From NCBI GenBank assembly GCA_011390435.1, contig JAABSK010000020.1, positions 1 through 22,002 on the forward strand: a DNA stretch of 22,002 bases, in the 5' to 3' direction. Made by a program: the position numbers and the translations under genes. The DNA comes from Desulfobacteraceae bacterium. Its GTDB lineage: Bacteria; Desulfobacterota; Desulfobacteria; Desulfobacterales; Desulfobacteraceae. This document shows, one piece after another, positions 1 through 8,439 of this stretch. Position 1 is the first letter of the stretch, and every line of letters starts with the position of its first letter. Under the pieces are notes generated by a model. That model worked only from the letters and a program-made list of their open reading frames with translations, had not been told where the DNA came from and made no database searches.

Positions 1-486
1 GGTGGTGGTCAAAATTACATCTGGATCTTCCGGTACAATATGGTAGGAATGGACAAAATAAAACTTTGTCTCCGGTTCCACCGCGTCAAAAACAGGAGAA
101 TCCTTTTTGAGGTTCACCCCGTTCCATCCGATATGGGGGACGGCCTTGCGGGTATTGAAATGCCTGACCCGGCCTTTGAAAAGGCCCAGGCTTTCATGGC
201 CGGAAAAATCCTCCTCACTGCCTTCGAACAGGGCCTGCATCCCCAGGCAGATACCGAAAAACGGCTGATCTGCCTCAAGGTATTCACGCAACGGCCGGAT
301 ATAGTTTTTTTCGTTTAAAATCCGGATCATGCTCTGATAATTGCCCACACCGGGAAACAGCAGCTTCTGCGCGTCTAAAATATCTGCCGCACGGGTTACC
401 GGCCTGATCCTTCCGCCCAGTTTTTCAATTGCATTGACCACGCTTCTGACATTGCCAGCACCGTAGTCGAGCAGTGTAATCATCAT
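1..486 (-). CDS. hisH: Imidazole glycerol phosphate synthase, glutamine amidotransferase part (HisH), partial
   Basis: This is the N-terminal 162 codons of a class-I glutamine amidotransferase; the C-terminus lies beyond the left edge. HisH releases ammonia from glutamine for HisF in histidine (and AICAR) synthesis. The start LLDYGAGNVRSV, the FPGVGNY segment, the nucleophile loop GICLGM (Cys at residue 80) and PHIGWN and YFVHSYH are HisH hallmarks. The catalytic His and Glu would be off the window. Two adjacent ATG codons (484-486 and 481-483) could start it; an AAGGA at 496-500 suits the first. It is the last visible gene of a minus-strand run with asnS. From memory, its N-terminus resembles the HisH half of the eukaryotic HisHF fusion, so a fused HisF domain downstream is possible but not visible. 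Family call is firm; the fusion idea is a guess. Confidence 0.93.
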   Translation of the reverse strand, partial: MMITLLDYGAGNVRSVVNAIEKLGGRIRPVTRAADILDAQKLLFPGVGNYQSMIRILNEKNYIRPLREYLEADQPFFGICLGMQALFEGSEEDFSGHESLGLFKGRVRHFNTRKAVPHIGWNGVNLKKDSPVFDAVEPETKFYFVHSYHIVPEDPDVILTTT

Positions 487-526
487 TGTTTTCTATCCTT
501 GCAGCGCCAGCTGTTTTCCATCTGCA

Positions 527-721
527 TCAGCGGATCAGGAGGCTGGCATTTTCAATACAGGCCAGATGTTGCTGGCCGTCATTTATCTGTTCTTTTATCT
601 GTGTGTCATCGATCTTGCTCTCCCCGACGGCACGACAGATCCTACCATCCAATTCGATTTTTAGAAAGATCTTTATCCGGCTGGTTTTCTGCATCGTGAA
701 CAGGGCAGCACCGTCAGTCAT
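527..721 (-). CDS. Small hypothetical protein (64 aa) between methyltransferase and hisH
   Basis: I do not recognise this 64-residue protein. Its ATG (719-721) overlaps the TGA stop of the upstream methyltransferase gene (718-720) in an ATGA arrangement, which suggests translational coupling. It ends 40 bases before hisH. It is soluble-looking, with mixed charge, no membrane segment, no signal peptide and two cysteines (in GRICRAV and HLACIE). The only other long frame here lies on the opposite strand and looks like a shadow. The case for a real gene rests on the overlap and on filling an otherwise empty 230-base gap inside an operon. A weaker internal ATG lies at codon 10. It could also be a non-coding gap; no function is proposed. 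Confidence 0.45.
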   Translation of the reverse strand: MTDGAALFTMQKTSRIKIFLKIELDGRICRAVGESKIDDTQIKEQINDGQQHLACIENASLLIR

Positions 722-1569
722 TTTTTTAAACCATAAATCCCCTGAAGACTGTCGTGAAACTCAACTTTTTCAAATCCTGCATTTTCAAGACGTTTCATGG
801 TATTTTTGATAAAAACATCCTGGGATTTGATCTTTCCAGGGCTGCCGGTATAGTGGAACAGGCGCCCGGCTTTCTTCATTACCCGAAAAAGACCGGCATA
901 AAACACTTTTCCGTACAAATCCCCGGTTGAAGATGTGAATCGTGGCGGATCATGAATCACGCTGTGAAAAGATTCAGATTCCAGTTGGTCCATTTGACGG
1001 GTAAGATCCCCATGGATCAGCTGCATTCTGTCTGGCGAACCTGTTTTCAGCCAGGGATTGACCATGCGAAGCTGGAGAACCTCTTTGCTTTTTTCAAACG
1101 ACACCACCTGAAGCGCACCGGCTCTGGCGGCGAACATGGCAGAATATCCCAGTCCGCCGCAGGTGTCCAGCACCCGGTCACCGGGACGTACCACCAGGGC
1201 GATTTTTTGCCGTGCGTCGTCCAGCGGGTCAATATCGCTGGATCGGTGCATCTTGATGCCGTCTATCTCAAGAATCGGTGCAGATGCTGTGGGAACCAGC
1301 TTGCAATATCCATGATGCCGAATCTCAAGCGGTGTCAATGCACCTTTATCCAGCATGAAAATTTTCTTTGGGTCTGAAACAACCGATATCAACTGCTGTT
1401 CATCCACAAACAAATCCCTGCCCAGCATCAGACGGTTTTCCAGAATCGGCCAGCGCTGCCAGGTCAAATTTAAATCCAGGGACAGACGAACACTCGATTC
1501 TCCCGCGTTCATCGCAGTTAATGCCTGTTTTGCAGGTTCACGATAAAAAAAATAATGGGAGGCGTTCAT
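718..1569 (-). CDS. Archaeal-type (COG2521-like) SAM-dependent methyltransferase
   Basis: A 283-residue class-I (Rossmann-fold) methyltransferase. Motif I is DTCGGLGYSA (135-144), the acidic strand-2 end is VSFEKS (156-161), the catalytic-region motif is IHDPPRF (205-211), and a late LFHYTGSPGK (237-246) is typical of the 'predicted archaeal methyltransferase' group COG2521. That assignment is from remembered family motifs. The first 120 residues form an extra N-terminal domain without a motif I recognise. The DPPRF motif, akin to D/N-PP-Y/F, hints at methylation of a nitrogen in a base or side chain, but the substrate is unknown. The gene begins 18 bases after the asnS stop and its end overlaps the next small ORF, so it is co-transcribed with asnS and hisH. 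A role in RNA or translation would fit the company, but this is inference. Confidence 0.85.
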   Translation of the reverse strand: MNASHYFFYREPAKQALTAMNAGESSVRLSLDLNLTWQRWPILENRLMLGRDLFVDEQQLISVVSDPKKIFMLDKGALTPLEIRHHGYCKLVPTASAPILEIDGIKMHRSSDIDPLDDARQKIALVVRPGDRVLDTCGGLGYSAMFAARAGALQVVSFEKSKEVLQLRMVNPWLKTGSPDRMQLIHGDLTRQMDQLESESFHSVIHDPPRFTSSTGDLYGKVFYAGLFRVMKKAGRLFHYTGSPGKIKSQDVFIKNTMKRLENAGFEKVEFHDSLQGIYGLKK

Positions 1570-1587
1570 GATTTCTGGTGGGCCATC

Positions 1588-2967
1588 TTAAAAATCAATA
1601 CTGCCAACCGTTCTGGGAAACGGAATGACATCCCGGATATTCCGGATGCCGGATATCAGCATTAAAAATCGCTCAAACCCCATGCCAAAACCGGAGTGGG
1701 GAACAGATCCATATCGCCGGGAATCCAGATACCATGCATATGGGGCTTTGGGCAAGCCCATCTCATCCATTCGGTTTTCAAGCGCATCAAGGCGTTCTTC
1801 CCGCTGGCTGCCGCCGATGAGTTCGCCGATGCCCGGAACCAGAAGATCCATGGCAGCAACCGTTTTTCCATCATCATTCATCCGCATGTAAAAGGGCTTG
1901 ATCTCCTTTGGATAGTGAACCAGAAATACCGGTTTTTTAAAATACGCTTCTGCCAGGAACCGCTCGTGCTCGGATTGCAGATCCATTCCGTACGCCACTT
2001 TAAATTCAAACTGTTTTTTCGATTTTTCCAATATTGAGATGGCTTCTGCGTAAGGCAGACGGACAAAATCTGCGTTCATCAGTGTTTCCAGTCGCTCCTG
2101 CAAAGATTTATCCACAAAGTCAAAAAAAAGGGCCATGTCTGCCTGGCACACATTCATGGCATGGCGGACCAGGTACTGGATCAACTCCTGCGCATGATCC
2201 ATGTTCTGGTCTAAGTCACAAAATGCCATTTCCGGCTCCAGCATCCAGAATTCAGCAGCATGGCGGCTGGTGTTTGAATTTTCCGCCCGGAACGTGGGGC
2301 CAAAGGTATAGACATCCCCCAGTGCCAGGGCAAACATTTCTGCGGACAACTGGCCTGAAACCGTCAGATTGGCTTCCTGGCCGAAAAAATCTTCTGCAAA
2401 ATCCATTTTGCCGGCGCGGTTTACTTTTTCAGGATTCAAAGTGGTCACATGAAACATTTCTCCTGCACCTTCACAGTCAGAACCGGTAATCAACGGCGTG
2501 GTCAGGTGATAAAATCCTTTTTGATTATAAAACTGGTGAATGGCAAAGGTCATTTCAGAACGGATCCTGAAAATGGCGCCATACTTGTTGGTTCGGGGTC
2601 TTAAATGGGCAATGGTTCTTAAAAATTCATCAGAATGGCGTTTCTTCTGCAGGGGATAGGATTCCGGCGCAATACTGATAATATCAATAACGGCTGCCTG
2701 GATTTCCCACTTCTGGCCCCTGCCCGGAGAGGGAACCAGCTGACCGGTGATGCCAAGGGCACTGCCGGTGGTAACAGACAGGAGCTTTTCATAATTTTCA
2801 AGATCATTTCCGGCAATCACCTGGATATTTTTCAGGCAGGACCCATCATTGATTTCCATAAAAGATACCTGTTTTGAATCCCGGCGGGTTCTGACCCAGC
2901 CTTTGATCAGCACCGTTCCCGGAGACTGTTCCTGCATGAGAAGCTCATGAATTTTTGTTCTTTTCAT
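1588..2967 (-). CDS. asnS: Asparaginyl-tRNA synthetase
   Basis: Class-IIb aminoacyl-tRNA synthetase that charges tRNA-Asn with asparagine in the cytoplasm. The 459-residue length is close to the usual 466. The N-terminal OB-fold anticodon-binding domain covers about residues 15-100 (IKGWVRTRRDSKQVSFMEIN). The catalytic domain carries motif 2 (FRAENSNTSRHAAEFW, 226-241) and motif 3 (GFGMGFERFLM, 426-436). YPKEIKPFYMR (about 352-362) is the asparagine rather than aspartate signature. The open frame extends 15 codons further upstream to 3012, but the ATG at 2967 is preceded by AGGATAAGG and starts the canonical MKRTKI, so it is preferred. A sigma-70-like promoter sits just upstream. It heads the minus-strand operon and is transcribed divergently from the radical SAM gene. 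Confidence 0.97.
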   Translation of the reverse strand: MKRTKIHELLMQEQSPGTVLIKGWVRTRRDSKQVSFMEINDGSCLKNIQVIAGNDLENYEKLLSVTTGSALGITGQLVPSPGRGQKWEIQAAVIDIISIAPESYPLQKKRHSDEFLRTIAHLRPRTNKYGAIFRIRSEMTFAIHQFYNQKGFYHLTTPLITGSDCEGAGEMFHVTTLNPEKVNRAGKMDFAEDFFGQEANLTVSGQLSAEMFALALGDVYTFGPTFRAENSNTSRHAAEFWMLEPEMAFCDLDQNMDHAQELIQYLVRHAMNVCQADMALFFDFVDKSLQERLETLMNADFVRLPYAEAISILEKSKKQFEFKVAYGMDLQSEHERFLAEAYFKKPVFLVHYPKEIKPFYMRMNDDGKTVAAMDLLVPGIGELIGGSQREERLDALENRMDEMGLPKAPYAWYLDSRRYGSVPHSGFGMGFERFLMLISGIRNIRDVIPFPRTVGSIDF

Positions 2968-2987
2968 TGCCTTATCCTGGAAAAATG

Positions 2988-3016
2988 AATATATTAGAAA
3001 ATTTACACGCATTCAA
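2988..3016 (-). promoter_or_regulatory. Probable sigma-70 promoter of asnS operon
   Basis: On the minus strand TTGAAT (3016-3011) and TATATT (2993-2988) are separated by exactly 17 bases. They match the consensus -35 at 4 of 6 and -10 at 5 of 6 positions. Transcription would begin near 2981, giving a short leader before the asnS ATG at 2967. The whole divergent gap is only 81 bases, so any promoter for the plus-strand radical SAM gene must overlap this one. Confidence 0.55.
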
Positions 3017-3048
3017 TTTAAGGTTAAATCTTTAGAAAAATCAGTATC

Positions 3049-5562
3049 ATGCATAAACAAATATATCAAGACATCCTTGCCCTGGTCCAGACCCCCACAC
3101 AATATGCCGGCAATGAAATCAACACCATCAGAAAAGACCCGGACACTGTTGATCTGCATTTTGCCCTGGTTTTTCCGGATCTCTATGAAATCGGCACATC
3201 CCATTTCGGTCTTCAGATCCTGTACTCTCTCTTAAACCGGGAAAAGACCATTGCAGCTGAGCGGTTTTTTGCACCGGCGCCCGATATGGAAGCGCTGTTA
3301 AAACAAAAAAACATTCCCTGCCTGTCCCTGGAATCCCAGCGGGAACTGGGCCGGTTTGACATTATCGGTATCAGCCTGCTTTATGAGCTGAATTTCACCA
3401 ATATTCTCACCCTGCTGGATTTGTCAGGGATTCCGTTTTTTTCCAGCCAGAGAAACGAAGCCTTTCCCCTGATCATCGGTGGCGGGCCCTGCGCGTTTAA
3501 CCCGGAACCGCTGGCTGATTTTTTTGACATCTTTGTTATCGGAGATGGGGAAAATGCCGTTCTTGAAATCTCCCGGGCGGTGATTGAATTCAAAAAAAGC
3601 GGGGACAACTCCAAACAAAGCCTGCTCAAACTGCTGTCCGGAATCGAGGGGGTGTATGTCCCCTCTTTTTTTGACGTTGACTATTCTGATGGTGGCATCC
3701 AGCAGACAACACCGCGTGATGAAAATTATGCCGCAGTCAAGCGGGCATTTTTGCCTGAGCTGACCTGTGACACATTTCCGGATGCCCCGATTCTGCCGTT
3801 TGCCCGGCCGGTCCACGACCGGCTGCGCCTTGAAATTGCCAGGGGATGCTCCAGAGGATGCCGTTTCTGTCAGGCCGGTATGATCTACCGCCCGGTGCGG
3901 GAACGGTCGTTAATCGATCTTGTCAAGATCGCAAAGGCCTCTTTGCAGTCAACCGGCCATACCGATATCTCCCTGTTATCCTTGAGCACTGGTGACTATT
4001 CATGCCTGTCCCAGCTGATGACACAACTCCTGGAGATCGGCCAGGGAAACTGCAATGCCATCTCCCTGCCGTCCATACGGGCGGAAAAGCTGACCCCAGA
4101 GCTGATGGACATTATTAAAACGGTCCGCAAGACCGGATTTACCATTGCACCGGAAGCCGGTTCTCAACGACTGAGAGACATCATCAATAAAAATCTGACA
4201 GAAGAAAGCATCCATCTGACCGTTGAAAACGCACTGGCTTTGGGATGGAAAAACATCAAGCTGTATTTCATGATGGGCCTTCCCTTTGAAACCATGAATG
4301 ACATCACAGCCATCTGCACCCTTTCTGAACAGCTGGCTGCCGCCTATGCCAGAGGAAAACAGACCATTCATGTCAGCGCCACCAGTTTTATCCCCAAAGC
4401 CCACACCCCTTTTCAGCGATGCGCCCAGATCTCTCTGGCGGAAACCAGAGAAAAGCTGCAATATCTGAAAGCGCACCTGCGCCACAAAAAAGTGAATCTC
4501 AAATGGCAGACCCCGGAAATGAGTCTGGTGGAAGGTGTCTTTGCAAGGGGCGACCGGAAACTGTCCCAACTGCTGGTGGCAGCATATGAGAATGGGTGCC
4601 GGATGGACGGATGGACCGACAGATTCTCTTTTCGCCTCTGGGAAGATGCCTTTGAAAAAACCGGGATTGACCCGCTGTTTTATACCACCCGCCACCGGAC
4701 AGAAGAGGAGCCCCTGCCATGGGACCATATTGATTCTGGCGTCCGCCCTGAATTTTTTAACGCAGAATTCAAAAAAGCACAACAGCAGTCACTTACCCTG
4801 GACTGCCGGGAAAATGACTGCACCGGCTGCGGGGTCTGTGATTTTAAAACCATTCAGCCGGTGCTTTATCCAGACCATGCAGCACCAGCCCTTCCGAAAT
4901 TGACAACACCCAGTCAGCGACACCCCCTTCCGGACGAGATGTTCAAACAATTTGAGCTGACATATTCAAAACTTGGGCGGGCTCGGTTTTTTGGTCATCT
5001 TGAACTGGCCACGATTGTTCAGCGGGCAATCAAGCGGGCAGGGCTCAATGCCAAATACTCCCAGGGATTCAACCCGACCATGCGCCTGTCTTTTGACAAT
5101 GCCCTTCCGGTTGGAATGGAGAGCGAACAGGAGTTCATGTTCCTGTTTCTTGAAAAGCGGCTGACCCCCCAAATCATTCAGGAAAAACTTAACAACGAAC
5201 TTCCTGAAGGCTTGCGCATTACATCCTGCAGGCCGCTGATAAAAAGGACAGCCATAGAACACCAACCATCGCACTACACCATCCGATTCACCAGAGCCTG
5301 CCTGACCCAGGAACAGGTGGACCAGTTTTTAAGCCTGTCAGAATACAACGTGGAAGACAAAAGCAAAAAAGGAAAAATCCGACGGACCGACTTGAGAAAA
5401 GCAGTGGAGCAAATGGGTATTACGGACCCGGTCACTGTTGAAATGGTTTTAAAACAGTACAACACACGAAATGTTCGGCCGGGTGAAATACTGACAAAAT
5501 GTTTCAACCTGGAGGACACGCTGATCAGAACCGCTGGAATCATCAAACGAAAACAAGGATAA
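3049..5562 (+). CDS. Radical SAM protein fused to DUF2344 (TIGR03960/TIGR03936 type)
   Basis: An 837-residue cytoplasmic iron-sulfur protein of unknown substrate. Residues 1-200 resemble the B12-binding-like N-terminal part of TIGR03960 proteins (FPDLYEIGTSHFGLQIL; LIIGGGPCAFNPEP). The radical SAM core follows, with the CxxxCxxC cluster CSRGCRFC (C267, C271, C274) and GLPFET near 420. A second cysteine set, C586, C591, C594 and C597 (ENDCTGCGVC), looks like a ferredoxin-type site and joins the core to a C-terminal DUF2344/TIGR03936 domain from about 636 (ELTYSKLGRARFFGHLEL; YSQGFNPTMRLSF). These two domains occur as separate or fused genes in other bacteria and commonly sit beside RNase G/E. 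Here the RNase gene begins 3 bases after the stop, so an RNA-linked role is plausible but unproven. The ATG at 3049 has no clear ribosome-binding site. Confidence 0.92.
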   Translation: MHKQIYQDILALVQTPTQYAGNEINTIRKDPDTVDLHFALVFPDLYEIGTSHFGLQILYSLLNREKTIAAERFFAPAPDMEALLKQKNIPCLSLESQRELGRFDIIGISLLYELNFTNILTLLDLSGIPFFSSQRNEAFPLIIGGGPCAFNPEPLADFFDIFVIGDGENAVLEISRAVIEFKKSGDNSKQSLLKLLSGIEGVYVPSFFDVDYSDGGIQQTTPRDENYAAVKRAFLPELTCDTFPDAPILPFARPVHDRLRLEIARGCSRGCRFCQAGMIYRPVRERSLIDLVKIAKASLQSTGHTDISLLSLSTGDYSCLSQLMTQLLEIGQGNCNAISLPSIRAEKLTPELMDIIKTVRKTGFTIAPEAGSQRLRDIINKNLTEESIHLTVENALALGWKNIKLYFMMGLPFETMNDITAICTLSEQLAAAYARGKQTIHVSATSFIPKAHTPFQRCAQISLAETREKLQYLKAHLRHKKVNLKWQTPEMSLVEGVFARGDRKLSQLLVAAYENGCRMDGWTDRFSFRLWEDAFEKTGIDPLFYTTRHRTEEEPLPWDHIDSGVRPEFFNAEFKKAQQQSLTLDCRENDCTGCGVCDFKTIQPVLYPDHAAPALPKLTTPSQRHPLPDEMFKQFELTYSKLGRARFFGHLELATIVQRAIKRAGLNAKYSQGFNPTMRLSFDNALPVGMESEQEFMFLFLEKRLTPQIIQEKLNNELPEGLRITSCRPLIKRTAIEHQPSHYTIRFTRACLTQEQVDQFLSLSEYNVEDKSKKGKIRRTDLRKAVEQMGITDPVTVEMVLKQYNTRNVRPGEILTKCFNLEDTLIRTAGIIKRKQG

Positions 5563-5565
5563 CCC

Positions 5566-7134
5566 ATGTTAAAAGAGCTTGTCGTCAATGCTGCCCCCCA
5601 TGAAACCCGGGTGGCCCTTCTTGAAAATGGAACCATCGTTGAAGTCTTTATTGAACGGGAGGATGAAAACTCTATTGCCGGCAATATTTATAAAGGACGG
5701 GTTCAGCGGGTTCTGCCGGGAATGCAGGCAGCTTTTGTGGATATTGGATTTGAACAGGCTGCCTTTATTTATGTTGATGATGTCATTGACACTCCCGGCA
5801 ACAAACTGTACCGGAAATTTGAGCAGGATCCGGATACGGAAACCGATACCAATGCAACAGACCCGGATTCAGACAGCCTTCCTGGAAACCACAATTCCTG
5901 GAAAGCATCCTTGAATCAGGAGTGCAGCATCGAATCACTGCTCACAGAAGGCCAGGAAATCCTGGTCCAGGTGTCAAAATCCGCCATCGGGTCCAAGGGT
6001 CCCAGGGTGACCACCCATATCTCCCTGGCTGGGCGGTATATGGTTTTAATGCCCACAGTGGATCACATCGGTATCTCCCGCAGAATCGAAGATGAAGCAG
6101 AGCGAACCCGGTTAAAGGAGATACTGACCTCTCTTCGCAAAAACACCTTTGGATACATTCTCAGAACACAGGCCCAGGGCGTCACTGAACAGACCATTAA
6201 AAAGGAGCTTGATTTTCTGACCAACACCTGGGAGGAGATTCTGACCAAAAGCCAAACCCTCTCTGCCACTGCTCTGGTCCACAGGGATTTGACCGTCACC
6301 TTCCGAGCGGTGCGGGATCTTCTGGCCAATGAAGCCGATAAACTGATCATTGATTCAAAAGAAGACTACGACAATGTCCGGCGCTTTTTAAAAAAGCTGA
6401 TGCCGGATCTCAATCTTTCCGTGGAACTTTACCAGGGAAGGGAAGGCATCTTTGATGCCTACAACATTGAAGGGGATATCGCCCGGGCCTTGAGGCGCAA
6501 GGTCTGGCTCAAATCCGGCGGGTATATTGTGATCGACCAGACCGAAGCGCTGGTCGCCATCGATGTCAATACCGGACGGTATGTGGGTAAACACAATTTC
6601 GATGAAACCATCCTGAAAACCAACCTTGAGGCGGTCAAGGAAATTGCCTACCAGATCCGGCTGAGAAATATCGGTGGTATTATTATCATTGATTTTATTG
6701 ACATGAAAAAAGAGCAGCATAAGGAAAAGGTCATGGCACGATTGAACGAGGCCATGAAAAAAGACAAGAGCCAGACCAATGTCCTTCCGCTGACCGAACT
6801 TGGCCTGGTTCAGATGACCCGCAAACGGATCCGCAGAAACCTGAATCGAACCCTGTGCGAACCCTGTTTTTACTGCAATGGCGATGGCCAGCTACTGTCC
6901 AAAAAATCCATCTGTCATAAAATTTACAGGGATCTGGTCTCAGAGGCCGGCGATATCATGGGCAACCGGTTTACAGTAAAAGTCCATCCGGAAATTGCCC
7001 AGCTGCTCCACGGCGAGGAAAAGCATTTGATCTCCTCCATTGAAAATCAGTTTTCAAAACCGGTTGCCATCTACCCTGAGCCCCATTACCATATGGAAGA
7101 GTATCATATCTTTGAATCCCTGGTAAAAAAGTAG
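5566..7134 (+). CDS. rng: RNase G/E-family endoribonuclease
   Basis: Endoribonuclease that cleaves single-stranded AU-rich RNA, acting in rRNA processing and mRNA turnover. The 522 residues compare with 489 for E. coli RNase G; there is no long C-terminal degradosome scaffold, so it is RNase G-like rather than RNase E. The N-terminal S1 domain runs from IYKGRVQRVLPGMQAAFVDI (41-60). The metal-binding catalytic aspartates are D333 (AIDVNTG) and D376 (IIIDFIDM). The zinc-link cysteines are in CEPCFYCNG (C431, C434, C437). An acidic, low-complexity insert of about 40 residues (82-120, DPDTETDTNATDPDSD) interrupts the S1 domain and accounts for the extra length. An AAGGA overlapping the end of the upstream gene (5555-5559) serves the ATG, so the two genes are translated together. 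Confidence 0.95.
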   Translation: MLKELVVNAAPHETRVALLENGTIVEVFIEREDENSIAGNIYKGRVQRVLPGMQAAFVDIGFEQAAFIYVDDVIDTPGNKLYRKFEQDPDTETDTNATDPDSDSLPGNHNSWKASLNQECSIESLLTEGQEILVQVSKSAIGSKGPRVTTHISLAGRYMVLMPTVDHIGISRRIEDEAERTRLKEILTSLRKNTFGYILRTQAQGVTEQTIKKELDFLTNTWEEILTKSQTLSATALVHRDLTVTFRAVRDLLANEADKLIIDSKEDYDNVRRFLKKLMPDLNLSVELYQGREGIFDAYNIEGDIARALRRKVWLKSGGYIVIDQTEALVAIDVNTGRYVGKHNFDETILKTNLEAVKEIAYQIRLRNIGGIIIIDFIDMKKEQHKEKVMARLNEAMKKDKSQTNVLPLTELGLVQMTRKRIRRNLNRTLCEPCFYCNGDGQLLSKKSICHKIYRDLVSEAGDIMGNRFTVKVHPEIAQLLHGEEKHLISSIENQFSKPVAIYPEPHYHMEEYHIFESLVKK

Positions 7135-7141
7135 TGTTTAT

Positions 7142-7164
7142 TATATCCTGCAGAACAGGATGTA
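7142..7164. other. Small hairpin between the RNase gene and icd
   Basis: ATCCTG (7145-7150) and CAGGAT (7156-7161) form a perfect 6-bp stem around a CAGAA loop. With a wobble pair the stem can extend to 9 bp (TATATCCTG with CAGGATGTA). No T-run follows, so it is not a standard intrinsic terminator. It could stabilise the 3' end of the upstream mRNA or serve as an operator near the icd promoter. Direction and function are undecided. Confidence 0.3.
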
Positions 7165-7210
7165 TCAAATATCAATAAAAATTGAGATAAAACCATAGAA
7201 GGAGAAGCGG

Positions 7211-8419
7211 ATGTCAAAAATTCAGATGAAAACCCCCCTTGTTGAACTTGACGGCGATGAAATGACCCGGGTTTTGTGGCCGGTAATCAAAGAGAAACTG
7301 ATTCAGCCGTTTGTTGATCTGAAAACAGAATATTATGATCTGGGTATCCAGCACAGAGATGATACAGATGACCAGGTAACGGTGGATGCGGCAAATGCCA
7401 TTAAAAAATACGGTGTCGGCGTCAAAAATGCCACCATCACTCCCAACCAGGACCGGGTGGAAGAGTACAAACTCAAAAAACAGTGGAAAAGCCCCAACGG
7501 CACCATACGGGCGCTGCTGGACGGCACGGTTTTCAGAAAACCCATCTTGCTGAGCAATGTCAAGCCTGCTGTCAAATCCTGGAAAAAACCCATTGTTGTG
7601 GGCAGGCATGCATATGGTGATGTCTATAAAAATGCTGAAATCAAAACCCGGACCGGTGGAACGGCAGAGATCGTGTTTACCGATGCCGACGGCAATGAAA
7701 CCCGTGAAACCATCATGGAAATGACAGGGCCTGGCGTCATTCAGGGAATGCACAATACAGACGCATCAATCACAAGCTTTGCCAAAGCATGCTTTGAATA
7801 CGCTCTGGACCAGAAAATTGACTGCTGGTTTGCCACAAAAGACACCATTTCAAAAAAATATGATCAGACGTTTAAACGCATCTTTGAGGGGCTTTTTGAA
7901 GCAGAATACAAAGAAAAGTTTGCTGCTGCCGGCATCTCGTTCTTCTACACCCTTATCGACGATGTAGTGGCCAGAATGATGAAAACCGATGGTGGCATGC
8001 TGTGGGCATGCAAAAACTATGATGGTGATGTCATGAGCGATATGGTGGCCTCTGCTTTTGGCTCCCTTGCCATGATGTCTTCGGTACTGGTGTCTCCCCA
8101 CGGGTATTTTGAGTATGAGGCTGCCCATGGAACGGTTCAGCGCCACTATTACAAACATTTGAACGGTGAAAAAACATCCACCAATGCAGTGGCCCTGATC
8201 TTTGCATGGACCGGCGCGCTGAGAAAAAGAGGAGAGCTGGACCGCCTGCCGGATCTGTGCTCCTTTGCGGACAAACTGGAAAAAGTGGTGATTGATACCA
8301 TTGAAGACGGTTATATGACCGGAGATCTTGCGGCGATCTGTGATCCGCCGGCCAAGGCTGTTCTGGATTCAACACAGTTTCTGGATACCCTGGCCCAGCG
8401 GCTTGAAAAACTGATTTAA
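7211..8419 (+). CDS. icd: NADP-dependent isocitrate dehydrogenase, eukaryote-like type
   Basis: Oxidatively decarboxylates isocitrate to 2-oxoglutarate in the TCA cycle, producing NADPH. The 402 residues align by eye along their whole length with the homodimeric mitochondrial/cytosolic IDH1/IDH2 type, not with E. coli Icd. Landmarks are GDEMTR (15-20), the substrate loop KSPNGTIR (93-100), GRHAYGD with R132 at the same number as human IDH1, the metal-site aspartates in LIDDVVARM (D250, D251) and NYDGDVMSD (about 269-277), and the NADP 2'-phosphate segment HGTVQRHY (306-313, R311 and H312). GGAGAAG just upstream is the ribosome-binding site. The gene is 76 bases from the RNase gene and ends in its own hairpin, so it is probably a single-gene unit. 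Oxidative TCA use by acetate-oxidising sulfate reducers fits. Confidence 0.97.
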   Translation: MSKIQMKTPLVELDGDEMTRVLWPVIKEKLIQPFVDLKTEYYDLGIQHRDDTDDQVTVDAANAIKKYGVGVKNATITPNQDRVEEYKLKKQWKSPNGTIRALLDGTVFRKPILLSNVKPAVKSWKKPIVVGRHAYGDVYKNAEIKTRTGGTAEIVFTDADGNETRETIMEMTGPGVIQGMHNTDASITSFAKACFEYALDQKIDCWFATKDTISKKYDQTFKRIFEGLFEAEYKEKFAAAGISFFYTLIDDVVARMMKTDGGMLWACKNYDGDVMSDMVASAFGSLAMMSSVLVSPHGYFEYEAAHGTVQRHYYKHLNGEKTSTNAVALIFAWTGALRKRGELDRLPDLCSFADKLEKVVIDTIEDGYMTGDLAAICDPPAKAVLDSTQFLDTLAQRLEKLI

Positions 8420-8439
8420 ATTCAACAGCAACCCCCTGT

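Noticed and set aside
2968..3012. Upstream extension of asnS by 15 codons
   Set aside because: The ATG at 2967 has a proper ribosome-binding site and the canonical N-terminus; the extension overlaps the predicted promoter.
4000..4782. 260-residue minus-strand open frame inside the radical SAM gene
   Set aside because: It is fully antisense to a well-supported gene, with no motif and a composition expected of a shadow frame.
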